In this document: positions 37,460 to 49,400 of the stretch, piece by piece | How positions within the stretch are numbered: the first letter of the stretch is position 1 | Layout of the letters: every line of letters begins with the position of its first letter | Source of the DNA: Klebsormidium nitens | Taxonomy: Eukaryota; Streptophyta; Klebsormidiophyceae; Klebsormidiales; Klebsormidiaceae | Assembly: GCA_000708835.1 (NCBI GenBank) | Contig: DF236950.1 | Span: forward strand, 401,088-465,087 | DNA: 64,000 nt | Direction: 5' to 3' | Position numbers and translations under genes: made by a program | The notes under the pieces: generated by a model | Databases searched by the model: none | What the model was told of the DNA's origin: nothing | What the model saw: the letters and a program-made list of their open reading frames with translations, nothing else

Positions 37460-38137
37460 GTTTGCTCCTCTTGGGTTGAAGCAGCTCTTCCCCCCTCAAG
37501 CAAATATCACAATCTAAAATGGTGGGCGGTGCTATGCCGCCCGCCTGTGTTTAGGTAGTTGTGAGCAACTTGTGCATCTGTAAGGAACGTTAAATTATCG
37601 CTTTGACAAGGCTCAAACGCTGCTATCCTGCCTGGGAATCCAGCGCCATGATCGCCCTCAATGACAATACCTATGGAGTGCTGGAGGCTTCTGTGCTTCA
37701 CGCAGATTCTGCAACGAGACGCTGGTCGGAGGTGACTTGAGGATTCATGTATTTTGGCGGGTGCCAGGTTGGCATATCTGACGGCCTAGGGGTTGCGTTG
37801 AGAAGTTTAGACGGCTGGAGGAGCCCTGCAGTTTCAACAGTCCAGGAGACATTCAAAACATTCAAAAGCTAGAGTTGTTGAAGTGAAGCATGGAAGCTGG
37901 ACTCATACGGTAGTGCAGGTATGGATTCTGGACATAGGTACCGGTAGCACAGCGCCCGCTACTGCACTGTGGATGCAATGCCTGGTATCCAGGAATGCAT
38001 GGATGGCGCATCATTCGTGGACGGACGTCTGTGTGAGAGTCCGGGCTACAAAATTTCCAAGAGCAGCGGGTAATGTTTGATTTTGCAGAGGAATTCGAAT
38101 TATTTCAAGGTAAAAGTCAAGCAAAAGGGACCATCAG
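37460..38137. promoter_or_regulatory. Bidirectional promoter region SMC2 / CEP70
   Basis: The two ATGs are 678 bp apart and divergent. TTTGGCGG at 37753-37760 matches the plant E2F consensus WTTSSCSS, which would suit two cell-division genes. A GC-rich inverted repeat (GGGCGG, 7-nt loop, CCGCCC) lies at 37524-37542, near the SMC2 start. Function is inferred from position and motif only. Confidence 0.45.
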
Positions 38138-41100
38138 ATGTCAGACTCCATGGAGGAGCCAGCGACTCCGGCTGCTACTCGCGGTGGTGTAGGAAGCCAT
38201 GGTGGGAGTGCCATGAGGGGGGAGGATTTCACAACATTCATCAAAGCTCTCACGGAAAAGTATGGTCTCTTTGAGAAGACGTCCAGGATAAAGCCACCCC
38301 AGTTGAGCTTTGATAAGACACCTCAGCAGTCAGGCAGGAAACATTCCCCTGAGGGCCAGCTCTCATCCCATGCTCAGGGTACGGTCAGCATTAAAGACGG
38401 GGTTTCCATCGCGGATGTAAAAAGTAAAACAGAGGGTAAACCTGAGCTGTCTGCTGGTCCTCCACAGACCAGGCGTACAGGCCGAATTGAAAGCCCTGAT
38501 CTTAACGCTACGTCCAAGCTGGACATACCGGGCTTGAGACTCGGGGTCTCAGATGCAATGCCGGGTGGTCATCCTGCAGCTACAGCACCCCACCACCTGT
38601 CTGACGCATCACAGGACCCCATCAACCATGCAATGGAAACCCAGCTGTCCCCGTCCCTCTCGCAGTCTCCCACCTTGCCCACCTCCGGATCAGAGGCCAG
38701 CTTCACACGGCATAGGGCATCACATCGGCAGGCTTGGCATTCCAAGGAGCCTCATGAGGACTCCATCGATGGGAATACTGACATACTTTCCGAGCCGCGC
38801 GGTCAAGCAAACGAGGCATCCAACACGTCGGCATTGCCCTCACCTAGCTCCCCTGCTGGTAATACGCTGGCACCCTTCACCAGGCCAGTGCTGTACCAGG
38901 ATCAGGCCAGTGGACAGGCCTCTTCCCAACCTCCGCTGCTGCCAGGCCGCAGTCCGAGACGGCCCCCGCGGTGGCTTCCCCTACTAACCAGCATTGAGGC
39001 TGAAGCGAGGCTCTCAGACATTGGGGGAGGAGAACGGATGCGTGAGCCTGATGCCGAGGCAACACCGGGGGCGGACGGAGAAGCATCGCAAGCTGACGGC
39101 ACTGCCCCTGAAACGATGCTTGAACCGTCTGCTGCTTCTGCTGAGACCCCGCATGGTGGCATGCTCAAGAGGTTCCAGGAAGCTTCGACCAGCGAACTAG
39201 AGGGAAGTAAGGCCAGCGCTGGGGTTTCCCCTCCAGGAGATGGCGGCCACAGTCAAGCTCATGACCAAGAAAGTGCAGACGATGAGCGGGAGCGGCAGGC
39301 AGGTTCGCAACCTGGGGGTTGGTCAGCGCTCAACCGCAGCTTGCGGGACAATGGCTTTGGGTCGCTGCGTTCTCCACAGGAACCAGGGTTCTTTGTGGAC
39401 GTGCACGCAGTTTTCAAGGATCTTCTGAAGCAGTATGAGAGGCGGGGAGCCATGGTCCAGGTAGGGCGGAAGCTAAACTTTTCTTGACTTGACTGCCCCG
39501 AAGGCGTCCCTATCCCCTTTACTTTTTGCCGCCTGCCAATCCTTTACTGCCTCTGATTCTTAGTCTGTTAATCTACTTTCTTAAAAAGGCTCTTACGCAA
39601 GAACCAGTGCTCAGCCTGTGTATCTAACAAGGACCTGCCCTGTTGCTTTGGAAAAGGATCTTATGTGCACAACCTCAGGAGAGTATAACTTCCCCTCATT
39701 ACCTGGTCGCTGGCGCAGGAGCTTCTTGGAGCCAATGAGAGTGCCAAGGAGGCGCAGTCCCAGCAACAAGCAGACTTGCAGCGGCTGGCTCACGAGAAGG
39801 AAACCCTTGAAAGCAAAGTCGAAGTTCTGGAGCACCAGGCAAAGGAGGCTGCAGAGGGGGTGGACCAGGCAAGGCTTTTCCCCCGTCCTTCCACCATTTC
39901 CGAGGTCTCGCACTGCTATTCCTCCAGAGTAGTAATCCAGAAGCATATCATCTGGGGACTGTCAACCGTGATCTGCCGTGACATGGTAATCGGGCTTTGA
40001 ATAGAGTCTAATTGGGAACCGTGTCTCTCTTCTTCCAGGCGGGAGCCAACCTGGCCGAGCGGATACGGAAGCTGGAGTCTGCTAACGCTTCCCTCCAGCA
40101 GCGGTGTTCCCAGCTGCAGCATCTAGCCCGGGCCAAGGAGAGAACGGCCCAAAAGCTGCAGGACAAGCTAGAAGAGACAGTCCTGAAGGTAAGACCTTGT
40201 TTGGGATATGTTACATAATATTGTCTGTAAGGTTCAAACAAAGTAGATTTCACTTCCAATTGAAATGACGATGTGGAGCCAAATACCGAACAGATCACAT
40301 GGATCGTCCTGCCTGCTGATTGAATCATCACGTCTCTGCAAAAGCCGCCAGTGGTTCCAGGAGGATATTTGAAATGAGAAGCCGAGACTGCAGGAGGAGA
40401 AGCGTCGAAGTCGTGAGAAGGACATCTATGAGAAGCTGAAGCGCAAGCTTGCGTCTGACGCGCGAGGTCGGGGGTGGGGAGATCTTGGGAAGGCAGCAGC
40501 CGTTGCTGCCAGGGAACTGCAACCAACTGTGCTGGTAAGCAGCAGCATCTTGTATACCGTTAGGAAAAGACGAAGTAACCCTTTCAAGAGCAGATGAAGC
40601 GTTTGCCTTGACTGCCGACCCTAGTTGATGCTTGAAGTCGATCTTTCTTTACATCATCAGGCCTCGACTTGAGCCTTTCTTCTTCACTTCGGCCCTCGTC
40701 ATACGCTCTGGATCGACCGGTGAGTCAGTTTCTTTCGCTTTGGAACCGTTCTCAGTGCATGATCCGTCGCTCAACAGTTTCCGACCTTCCGTAGGTCGGC
40801 CTGTACGAGGCGCAGCGTGAGGCTACAGACGCGGAGCTGAGCATGTTGCGCAAGGAGCTGGCGGCGGTGCATGCGGAGCTGCGGGACAAGGACAATCTGA
40901 TCATGCGCAAGGACCGCGCGGGCGGCTGGAAAACCCTCGAAGTGGGAGTGCTGCTTGAGAAGCAAATGGCGGCAGAGAAGGCGGCCAGCGAGGAGGTACC
41001 TATGTGCATCCACTCTTGGATACCAGTCACGGCCGCTGAGGCACGCTTTCTTCTGGTTCTTGAGCAGACCTCCGCAGAGGAAACTAAACCAAATTTGGGC

Positions 41101-44100
41101 GCGAGGATAATTCGTACTGCCAAGGCCTTGAAAGATTCCCTTCGGAAGGTCTTGTTTCTCGAAGAGCGACAAAAATCGCATTCCTACGGTCTTCTCCCAT
41201 CGCCCTTGGATTCTGCTAGTGCAGATTACGCATGCCTATCGGCGAGTCCAAAACAATAAGGGTTGACCCAGCCATCAAACTCTTTCAAGTATCCACAAAG
41301 GGCTTCTTTCTACACGACCGCCTCGCCGAACTAGTCCCTCCATCTGCGTTCCCAGGCCCTCGCACTGGCGGCCCTGGAGGCCTCGCTCGCGGAAAAGCAG
41401 CAGGACGCCAATCGGCGCGTAGCGGACGCCACGAAACGGGCGGAGCAGCTGGCGGAAGAGAACGCCAACCTGCGGCTGGAACTGGAGGCGCGGCCCTCGG
41501 TGCGCGACTTCCGGGAGACGCAGCGCCTGCTCTCGCGGCTCACCCGCAAGATCGAGGTGAGACGGCAAGGGGGTATCGGGCAAAGGGACGGCAGGGCGAA
41601 GGGTGTGCTGGACGAGGGCTTTCTTTGTATGTTGCTGAAAGGTGGGGCAGAGTGCCTGCTTTCTGTTGGGCTTGGAAACTCAGCATGCCGCATTCAAAGA
41701 GGTTACTGCATAACAAGCAAGGCCAAGGCTGGGCGAAGCCTTGCTAACAAACGGCCGTTCCGGGGGAACGTGATCCGCACCACTTATCCGACTTCTTTGT
41801 CGCCCATACCCGTCGACACAATCCTAACCAATCCAGCGTAGTGGATTGCTTCGTCTCCGATGTTTGATCCACAGCCGTTGATTCAGACATCTTCTTACCG
41901 GGCTGTTACCCTGTGTAGGACATGCGCAAGCAGCAGGGAACGTGGAGCGACAGCGACTCCGAGGAGGATGCGTTAGAGGAGGCGGAGCTGGATGGCGCGG
42001 TGGCGCGCAAGCAAGAGCGGCTGCGGCCAACGCGCGAGCGCATCGCGCGAGACCGCAACGTGCATCGCTTGCGTCTCAAGAAGCTCGACAAGCTGCCCAA
42101 GGACGTCCTGCTTGAGGCGCTCCAGGTAAGGCGCCAAACACCATAGAGACGGCTAGGGGCGGAAGGGGTCCGGATGCTTTTTGCGTATGTCGAGGATGTC
42201 CTGAGTAAGAAGCTTCTTTACGGTCCTGTCTCAATATCGATGTAGTGTTCTTTTTGGCGTAACAAATTGCGGGTCAAAAGGAGCACTTGTCAACGGGCTC
42301 GAAAATGGGGAGGGGAGGGGCTCGTGTGAGAGCGTCCGAGCTCGGGGACCTGGACTTCGGTAGATCAAGTCCTTGCGAAGCACTGGTTGCTCTCAAAAAG
42401 AATGACTGTTTTCTAGATCTGGAAGTCCGAGAAGCGTTCGTACCGCTGTTTTGTGCGCCTCGTGCACTTCGAATTACCCGCCGCTCGCCTCAGACGCGCC
42501 GTTCCGCGTGCAGGACGTGTGCATCCAGGTGGAGGCGGCGGAGCTGTCGCAGCTGACGTCATCCGTGGACAAGATGCTGCGCGTGATGGCGGCGGTGCCC
42601 AAGATGGAGCGCTTCATCAGTGACGTCTGCAGCATCGTCTTCCTCGAGGGGCCACCACCCAACAGGTGCGTAGGGTACGGCTGCAATTGCTGCTGATTGC
42701 ATGCATCACCATACTCACCGCATCTTAGGCTCACGACTCTGTTCTCTTCTTCAAAACCCCCCTCGGGCAATTCCTAGGTGTCCGTTGCAGACTCGCGTGC
42801 AGCTCTTCCTCCTTTCCTGAGTACAGGATAGGGCCCGCCTTGGCAGATTGGCAGCTGTCACCCGGCCTTCATTTGTCTTTTCTCCAGAAACCTGTTTCTT
42901 AACCTGCCCTGTTGCGTCGATGTTGTTATCGTGCAGCAGCAACGGTTCGAACGGCCAGCGCAGCCCGGATGCGGTACCGAGCATCCTGCGGGGCTGGATC
43001 GAGACGCTGGGAAAGGTGCGCGAGCTGGAGGAGTTCCAGGCGGTCATCGCCACTGAGCTCGGGCAGCGGCCCGAGGGCAGGCAGACGGTGCAAGGGCCCA
43101 ACCTCGCAAGGTAATCCCTCCTTTCACATTACTGACCCCTTGCTGTAGTAGCGTCGTTGGCGGGTTATCCAGCGGCTCTTTTTGAACCTCGAAAGCGAGT
43201 CAAGATGCAGGAGTCTAGAAAGAGAGCATCCTTGTCCTCGCCCCTGCATGTCTTCGCGAAGCGGTTATTCTGCCTTGGACGATTCGCAGGCCCATTTCGA
43301 GAAGCATCTCTCTTAGAAACACGCTGCCTGCACGGGCGTCCGCCTCGTCTCACCCGTCCGTCTCGTCCCTGTCTGCCCCCAGAAACTGCGCAGCGGCTGT
43401 GAAGGAGTTGGTGGGCTTGGAGCGCGAATTCCTGCTGAAGGAGGCCACGTTCCGCCAGGCCGAGGGCCTCGTGCTGGCCGACCCCGAGCGGCTTATACAC
43501 AAGATGCTCGCGCACTTCCAGGTGCAATGTCCTCGCGCTTTCGCACCCGGCTGCGTCCGTTTTGAGATTCCTCAGTTGGTTGCCAAGAGCATTTCAAGAA
43601 TCTTCTCTTTTTTTCAAAGTGTATAAACACGTTTTTCTCTGAGAGAGGTGCTTTGACGACGGAATCGGTCGGGAATGAGTGCATCGGCTCCAACAGAAGC
43701 CGCCCACAAAAGGCCGTAGCTGTTAGAAGGCGGATACAATTGTTTGCATGACCTCACCTGGCCTCGCTTGTCTCCACTTCTTCAGCGGCTGTTCGAGGTC
43801 CCCCGGCTGGACGGCGTGTTCGCCCGGATCAACGCCGTGTATAGCCAGTACTCAGAGCACCACAACTTCCTGCGCGCCCTGCGCTCGCTGCTGGGCCTGC
43901 CTGACAACGCGGGCACCGGCGCTTGCATCGCCCGCATCAGGGCGCTCCTGGATCAGGTAAAGCAATGGTCCGCACAGAGTTAAGTACCAGCAGATTCAAG
44001 CGCTCACGATGTCAACATTGCTTATGTTAAGCCAGCGCGACCGTGAGCTCAACAAGATTTCAAGAGCGCTTGACGTGCATTTGCGTTACCAGGTCAGGAC

Positions 44101-44896
44101 CGACGTGGTAAATGATGGAGTTTCTAAGCAGAGCAGCTTCAAATTCTTAGAAACAATAGTGCCCAACGGCAGACGCGTGAGTCGAGTTACTGTACGGATG
44201 CGAATTCCATTGTGCAGGACGGGCGGGCGCGTGCCTTGGTGCCGGAGTACGTCCTGGGGGAAAAGAGGAACGGAGCTGCGGCAGGCGCATCAGCCTCGGG
44301 CCGACCCGCAGAGGAGCCGACCGGCGACAAGGTTGGCCGTCGAGAGGTTGGAGATTCCCTTGAATGTCTGCTGACTTCCTTATGAGTGGGGTCAACACGA
44401 CTTGGCACCTGGTCCTTGCTTTCCACTGTTCAGAATCTTCCGTCAGCTTTCTGAGCATTTAAGCGGAGGCCATTTTGACCGTCTGTGCTCTGCCAGCAGT
44501 TGGCAACACATGAGAAGCTGAAAGCTATATTCACATCTACAAACGGTCAAGTGTGCTTGGGCACTGCAAATGTCATGAGGAACCTGCACAGCTCGTCTAC
44601 TTAGAAACCACAAAAAAATGAACGCTTTGGTGGCGGCCGTCTCCACTCTCTCAAGTCGAAGGTTTCCTCAGAAATTCGTACGCTCTTTGCAGGTCGTCAA
44701 CAAGCTGCTTCGACTGTTCCACCAGTCCGACGAGAAGCAGTTGGTTGCGCATTGCGAGACGATACTCTCAAGGTTGCAGCGCCACACACAGGTGCTCCCT
44801 CGTTACCAGAGTGTTGTCAACGAGTTGTACGACCTTCTAAGAGTGGCAACCTTAGATGCCATTGTCCCTGCTGTCAGAGCTCTGAAACATGTGTAG
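38138..44896 (+). CDS. CEP70: CEP70, centrosomal protein, with long N-terminal extension
   Basis: CEP70 is a coiled-coil protein of centrosomes and basal bodies linked to microtubule organisation. Exons: join(38138..39460, 39719..39868, 40039..40188, 40394..40534, 40795..40995, 41356..41556, 41919..42125, 42514..42665, 42937..43110, 43383..43521, 43786..43956, 44218..44331, 44693..44896), 3327 nt, 1108 aa. Diagnostic blocks: LELEARPSVRDF (vertebrate form LETRPTQHEL), HFQRLFEVPRLDGVFARINAVY (vertebrate [22 protein letters not shown]) and the C-terminus TLDAIVPAVRALK (vertebrate DLDAIVPAVKKLK). Vertebrate CEP70 is about 600 aa and aligns from about residue 390 here (WSALNRSLRDNGF). The preceding 390 residues, all in exon 1, are Ser/Pro/Ala/Gly-rich and probably disordered. 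Intron 2 is GC-AG. The TAG stop sits at a donor-like TAG|GTAAGT. Confidence 0.93.
39869..40038 (+). other. GC-AG intron in CEP70
   Basis: The exon ends ...GTGGACCAG and the intron starts GCAAGG, the usual context of a GC donor; the acceptor is TTCTTCCAG. Both neighbouring exons are 150 nt and phase 0, so the coiled-coil frame continues exactly with this boundary. No GT donor nearby preserves the frame. Confidence 0.75.
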
Positions 44897-46490
44897 GTAA
44901 GTCAAACGCACTCTTCGATGTCGTCCTTCGAGGAGGTGATGTCTTTGGCAACGTAAGGTGCCATATCAATTGTAAAGAAAGTGTATGTGAAAGTCAGCCC
45001 GAGCCCTTACGCCAAGGTTGACCCACTTTGCCCGTCCGCCCTTCATATCCGCTTTCATGAATCAAAGCGGAAAACGGACACGGGAAAGTTAATAGGGCAA
45101 TAGTCCCTTGTCTAAGCATGCCAGCTCGTCATCCTCGCATCCACGTGATAACAAAATGTGGCCCCAAGCATGTTTCAGCAACCCATGTTTGCGAACATAT
45201 ATAACGGGTGAAATACAATAGGGTTGACCAGCCGGTAGGATAAACGACATGAGAGTCACAGGGTACAATACATGCATTGAGATAATATTCAGATTCGATG
45301 TGCAAATGCATGCCTGTATGGTGAGCACCGGCCGAGCAATGGTAAACGGAATCCTGTTTTAAACACACCCCGGATCAGTACCACATAGTGATTTTTCATA
45401 ACCGTGTACCGGTATACCAATCTCTCAACCCTGCTGTCTCCTGTAATTCATTTTCTTTCATTTGAACTAGTCCCGAAGAGGGCTGGCATGGGTTCGACAG
45501 TAACTGTAGGGTTACTGGTAAACTCCAATTCTTGTGAGGGTTTGAAATTCTCGCGCTTGAATGATGAGAGGACGAAGGAAAATAGTCCACATCTAGTTCG
45601 TTCGTTGAAACCGACGAATCCGGGGTACACAATGAGAACGTGCCGCCCAGACTGAGGACAGCCCAGCACCGTACTCCAAAGCCCACAAACCGTAGACCAC
45701 GGTGGAAATCCCCTTGATCCAGAATGTACCCAAAAACGCGCGCACCATCGCGTTGCAGTTCCGTAAATATCTAGAGCGGTCCCTCACCGTCTTTGAATTG
45801 CGCGCTCGCGAGCCAAATTTGTAGCCTGGGTACACACGAAATGCGGGTCGTATGTCTCCATGCTGGGTATTATGCAGCGCACCATCAATGACTTCAGTCA
45901 AGGACGACATCAAAGGCTCATATTCTTGAAAGCTTCGATCGAAGGCGAGGAAATGCGGTCAACAGCAAGGAGCACGACTTGGAACAACGCAATAGCCGGT
46001 GTATGGGCAGACGAATTAGGTTGGGCAGGGGTCTTGCAGAGGGAAGGTCCAAGTCCAAGCTGCAAGTTGGCGTTCAGGAAAGAGGCTTCTTAGGTCTCTC
46101 CGTTGGGTTCGACATACATTCTGTCCAACCACACTGCAGCATTTAGATCTAGCAACTTGGAGGGTCTTCTGTGGCCACGGGACCAGAGCTTAGGGGGCAA
46201 ATTACTAGTTGCAAGGTCTTCGTGAGCAATATATGCGACCGGCAAAGCATAGCCTGCTATAGGGTTATGTTTCTTGCTCAGAACGGTCAAGGGGCAGGAA
46301 GCCATAGCTGATTTTGTTGCACTGCTTGTGCCGCCAGTGCAGAAGGCAGCGGTACACAGAATGGGGATTGTGTTTCATAGATCTCTTATTCAGTAAGCCT
46401 TAGTAATGTCGACGTTCGAGACATCCTGCTAGTGTGTACTGTGCAAGTCAATAATTACAAAGTTCAGGGTTCTCCAAGGTTGAGCTCAGG
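44897..46490. other. Intergenic between CEP70 and myosin XI
   Basis: A 1.59-kb gap holding the CEP70 3' flank and the myosin promoter. Short open frames overlap on both strands and show no motifs. The donor-like sequence directly at the CEP70 stop suggests the 3' UTR may contain an intron. I see no RNA gene or mobile element. Confidence 0.5.
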
Positions 46491-49400
46491 ATGGCGGGTC
46501 ATGCAGTCACCACTGGCTCTCTTGTCTGGGTAGAAGATGAGAATGAGTCTTGGACAGAGGGAGAAGTTTTATCCGTTAGTGGGGATGAAGCAACCGTCAA
46601 GACAGCAATAACAACGGTGAGAAACCTGTAATAGACGATGAGTGCAGTTTTGCATCTCATGTGGAGCAGCTGACCCTGTCTCAGCTCTCCCTTAAGGGTT
46701 TAGTCTCCTGCCTAACTCCTGCATCTCTCATGTGAAAACACCAGTTTATTTTTCTTCTGCAGGTCTCTGTTCGCTTGAAAGACATTCAGCCGAGGGATCC
46801 TGATACCCAGCCACATGGCACGGATGATATGACAACGCTGTCGTATCTGAGTGAGCCTGGGGTGCTCTACAACCTGAAATGCCGCTATGGTGTTGATGAG
46901 ATCTATGTGAGAAGACCCTCCAGCTTATGTCTTGAAACTTTACAAAATCTATTCCTGCTCGGACAGGGGACTCGCACATTGTTGTTGCAAAGCAAGGAGC
47001 AATGCGTGACTGTAAAAAGGACAATGGCTGAGAAGTGCATTGCTGTGAGGCAGCAGTGAGAAGCAATGCGATAAAGTAAGATTGAGCTGCACAGGTTCGC
47101 GTAGGTGGTCTTAAGAACATGTCCTCCCTGAGCTTTTGCACTCACAGAACCTTCCCCGTTGCAGACATACACCGGCAACATCCTGATCGCTGTGAATCCA
47201 TTCCAAAAGTTGCCACACCTGTACGACGCCTCGATGATGGAGCAATACAAGGGGGTCCAATTGGGGGAGTTAAGCCCCCACGTATTCGCCGTCGCAGACA
47301 GTGCTTTTAGGTAAGATACTGTCCCTGACTATTCCATCAAACAGGGTGTTTCTGAGAAGGAGAGAGCATATAATCGGGTGCATTGGGGTGTGTGGTATCA
47401 TCAGGTAGACTCTTCAAACTTTTAGCATGACATATGTTGATGCCTAAAATACTCTCACTGCAGGGCCATGCTGGATGAAAAGAAAAGTCAGTCCATTCTC
47501 GTAAGCGGAGAAAGTGGAGCTGGCAAGACAGAGACAACAAAGCTCATTATGCAGTATCTCGCATACATGGGGGGTAGGGCAGATACAGACGGGCGAACGG
47601 TTGAGCAGCAAGTTCTAGAGGTGAGACTTAATGATGCATTTGGCTGGGAAGCCCTCCGCTTCTTGAAATGCACAAGGTCAAGCTGTCTGCAGGCAATTCC
47701 GTCGCCATTGCTTCGACAAGTCTGGCGGGCCTAAGAATACTATGAAGGCCTTGGATCAAGTTGAGAACGAAGTTGTGTGGCTTCCGTGTACTTACTCTTG
47801 CTTATCTAACATCAGCTTTCCACTTGTATCTGTGCAGTCAAATCCTCTTCTAGAAGCCTTTGGAAACGCAAAGACGGTCCGAAACAACAACTCCAGGTAA
47901 GATCTTTGTTTCAAAGATTCGTCCATCAAACACAGTAGTCTCTGTCATGAGTTGGAGTCGATATTACTCGTTAATGCTTCAAGACTGCCAGGTTCATGAA
48001 AGATGTGGCAGCCAAGCTGTCTGCAAACGGTCAAAAGTTGATCGGCCATTGATCCGAGGGGCCAGGCAAACGATTCATACCCAAGCAGGGTCTGTCTGAG
48101 TATGAGTCGAATTGGAGGTTGACTTCGAGCCCTCGTGGTCACTACGGTATCAACTTCTGTTTTGACCTTTGCGGTCTCCTGTTGCAGCCGATTCGGAAAG
48201 TTCGTGGAAATCCAATTCGACAACGCGGGACGTATTTCGGGAGCTGCTGTCCGGACGTACCTGCTCGAACGGTCCCGCGTGGTGCAAATCACAGATCCCG
48301 AGCGCAATTATCACGCCTTCTATCAGCTCTGTGCTGGAGCGTCAGCGGAGGTGAGTCTCATGACAATGCACAAACGCAGTCCATCAGCGATTGCACAGAA
48401 GGATCAGTGCAGTTGGCCAGGCGTGGAGCTACTTTTAGCCGCTCCCGATTCAGGCTGATTGTCCGTGTCTTCAAACCACAGGAGAAGGCGAGGTACAAGC
48501 TTGAGGATGCGAGGTCGTACCACTATCTGAATCAGAGCTCGTGCATCGACCTGAACGGTGTGGACAACGCAGAGGAGTATGGGAGGACCAAACACGCCAT
48601 GGACGTGGTGGGAATCAAAGTGGAAGACCAGGTAACGAACGATAATCTTGGCCCTGGAATACGTTTCCGGTATCGCTTTGCCTTTGCTTTGGAATCGGAC
48701 CTCGTCGATCCGTCCGAAAAGGGGCAGCAGATATATGGCCTGAAAGGCAACGGGAACGTAGGAGCAGAGCATGCTTAAAGCATGACGCAGGGTGCTTACA
48801 CTTGAACGGACGGTGACACATACTGTCCTTGTGCGAGCAGGAGGCCATCTTTCGAGTCTTGGCAGCCATCCTCCACCTTGGAAACGTGGAGTTCGTGGCG
48901 GGAGACGACGGTGATTCGTCGAGACCGAAGGACGATGCGTCGCAGTTTCACCTCGACGCGGCTGCAGAATTACTCCAGTAAGGCCACAATGCATTCTAGC
49001 ACAGTGATTGTCTTGCTCTTATCCTTCTTGGACGCAGCAACTATCATGTTCGGACCTCTCGTCTTGCATCATTATTTATCTCCAACCCTTGACAACCTTG
49101 CCTCAGCACCCAGGGCCTCTCACCGTTTCAAAAACGCTTTTTCGCTGACGCAGTGCCTGCTTCTCGCAAATAGGTGCAGTTCGCAGGGGCTGGAAGACTC
49201 ACTTTGCGTCCGCATCATTGTCACGCGGGATGGGGACATTCGGAAGACGCTGGACCCAGTCGCTGCTGTGAACAATCGAGACGCTCTTGCCAAGACCATC
49301 TACTCCCGGCTCTTTGACTGGTATGCTCACCTTTTCCTTGTCAGCAACTTTGATTCGGACCGATTCATGCAAAGTTCGCGCGAAAAGAGTCATCATTGAA

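Noticed and set aside
48119-48778. 219-codon open frame on the plus strand within the myosin gene
   Set aside because: It reads through two myosin exons in the wrong frame and across their introns; the correct frames give the conserved motor sequence.
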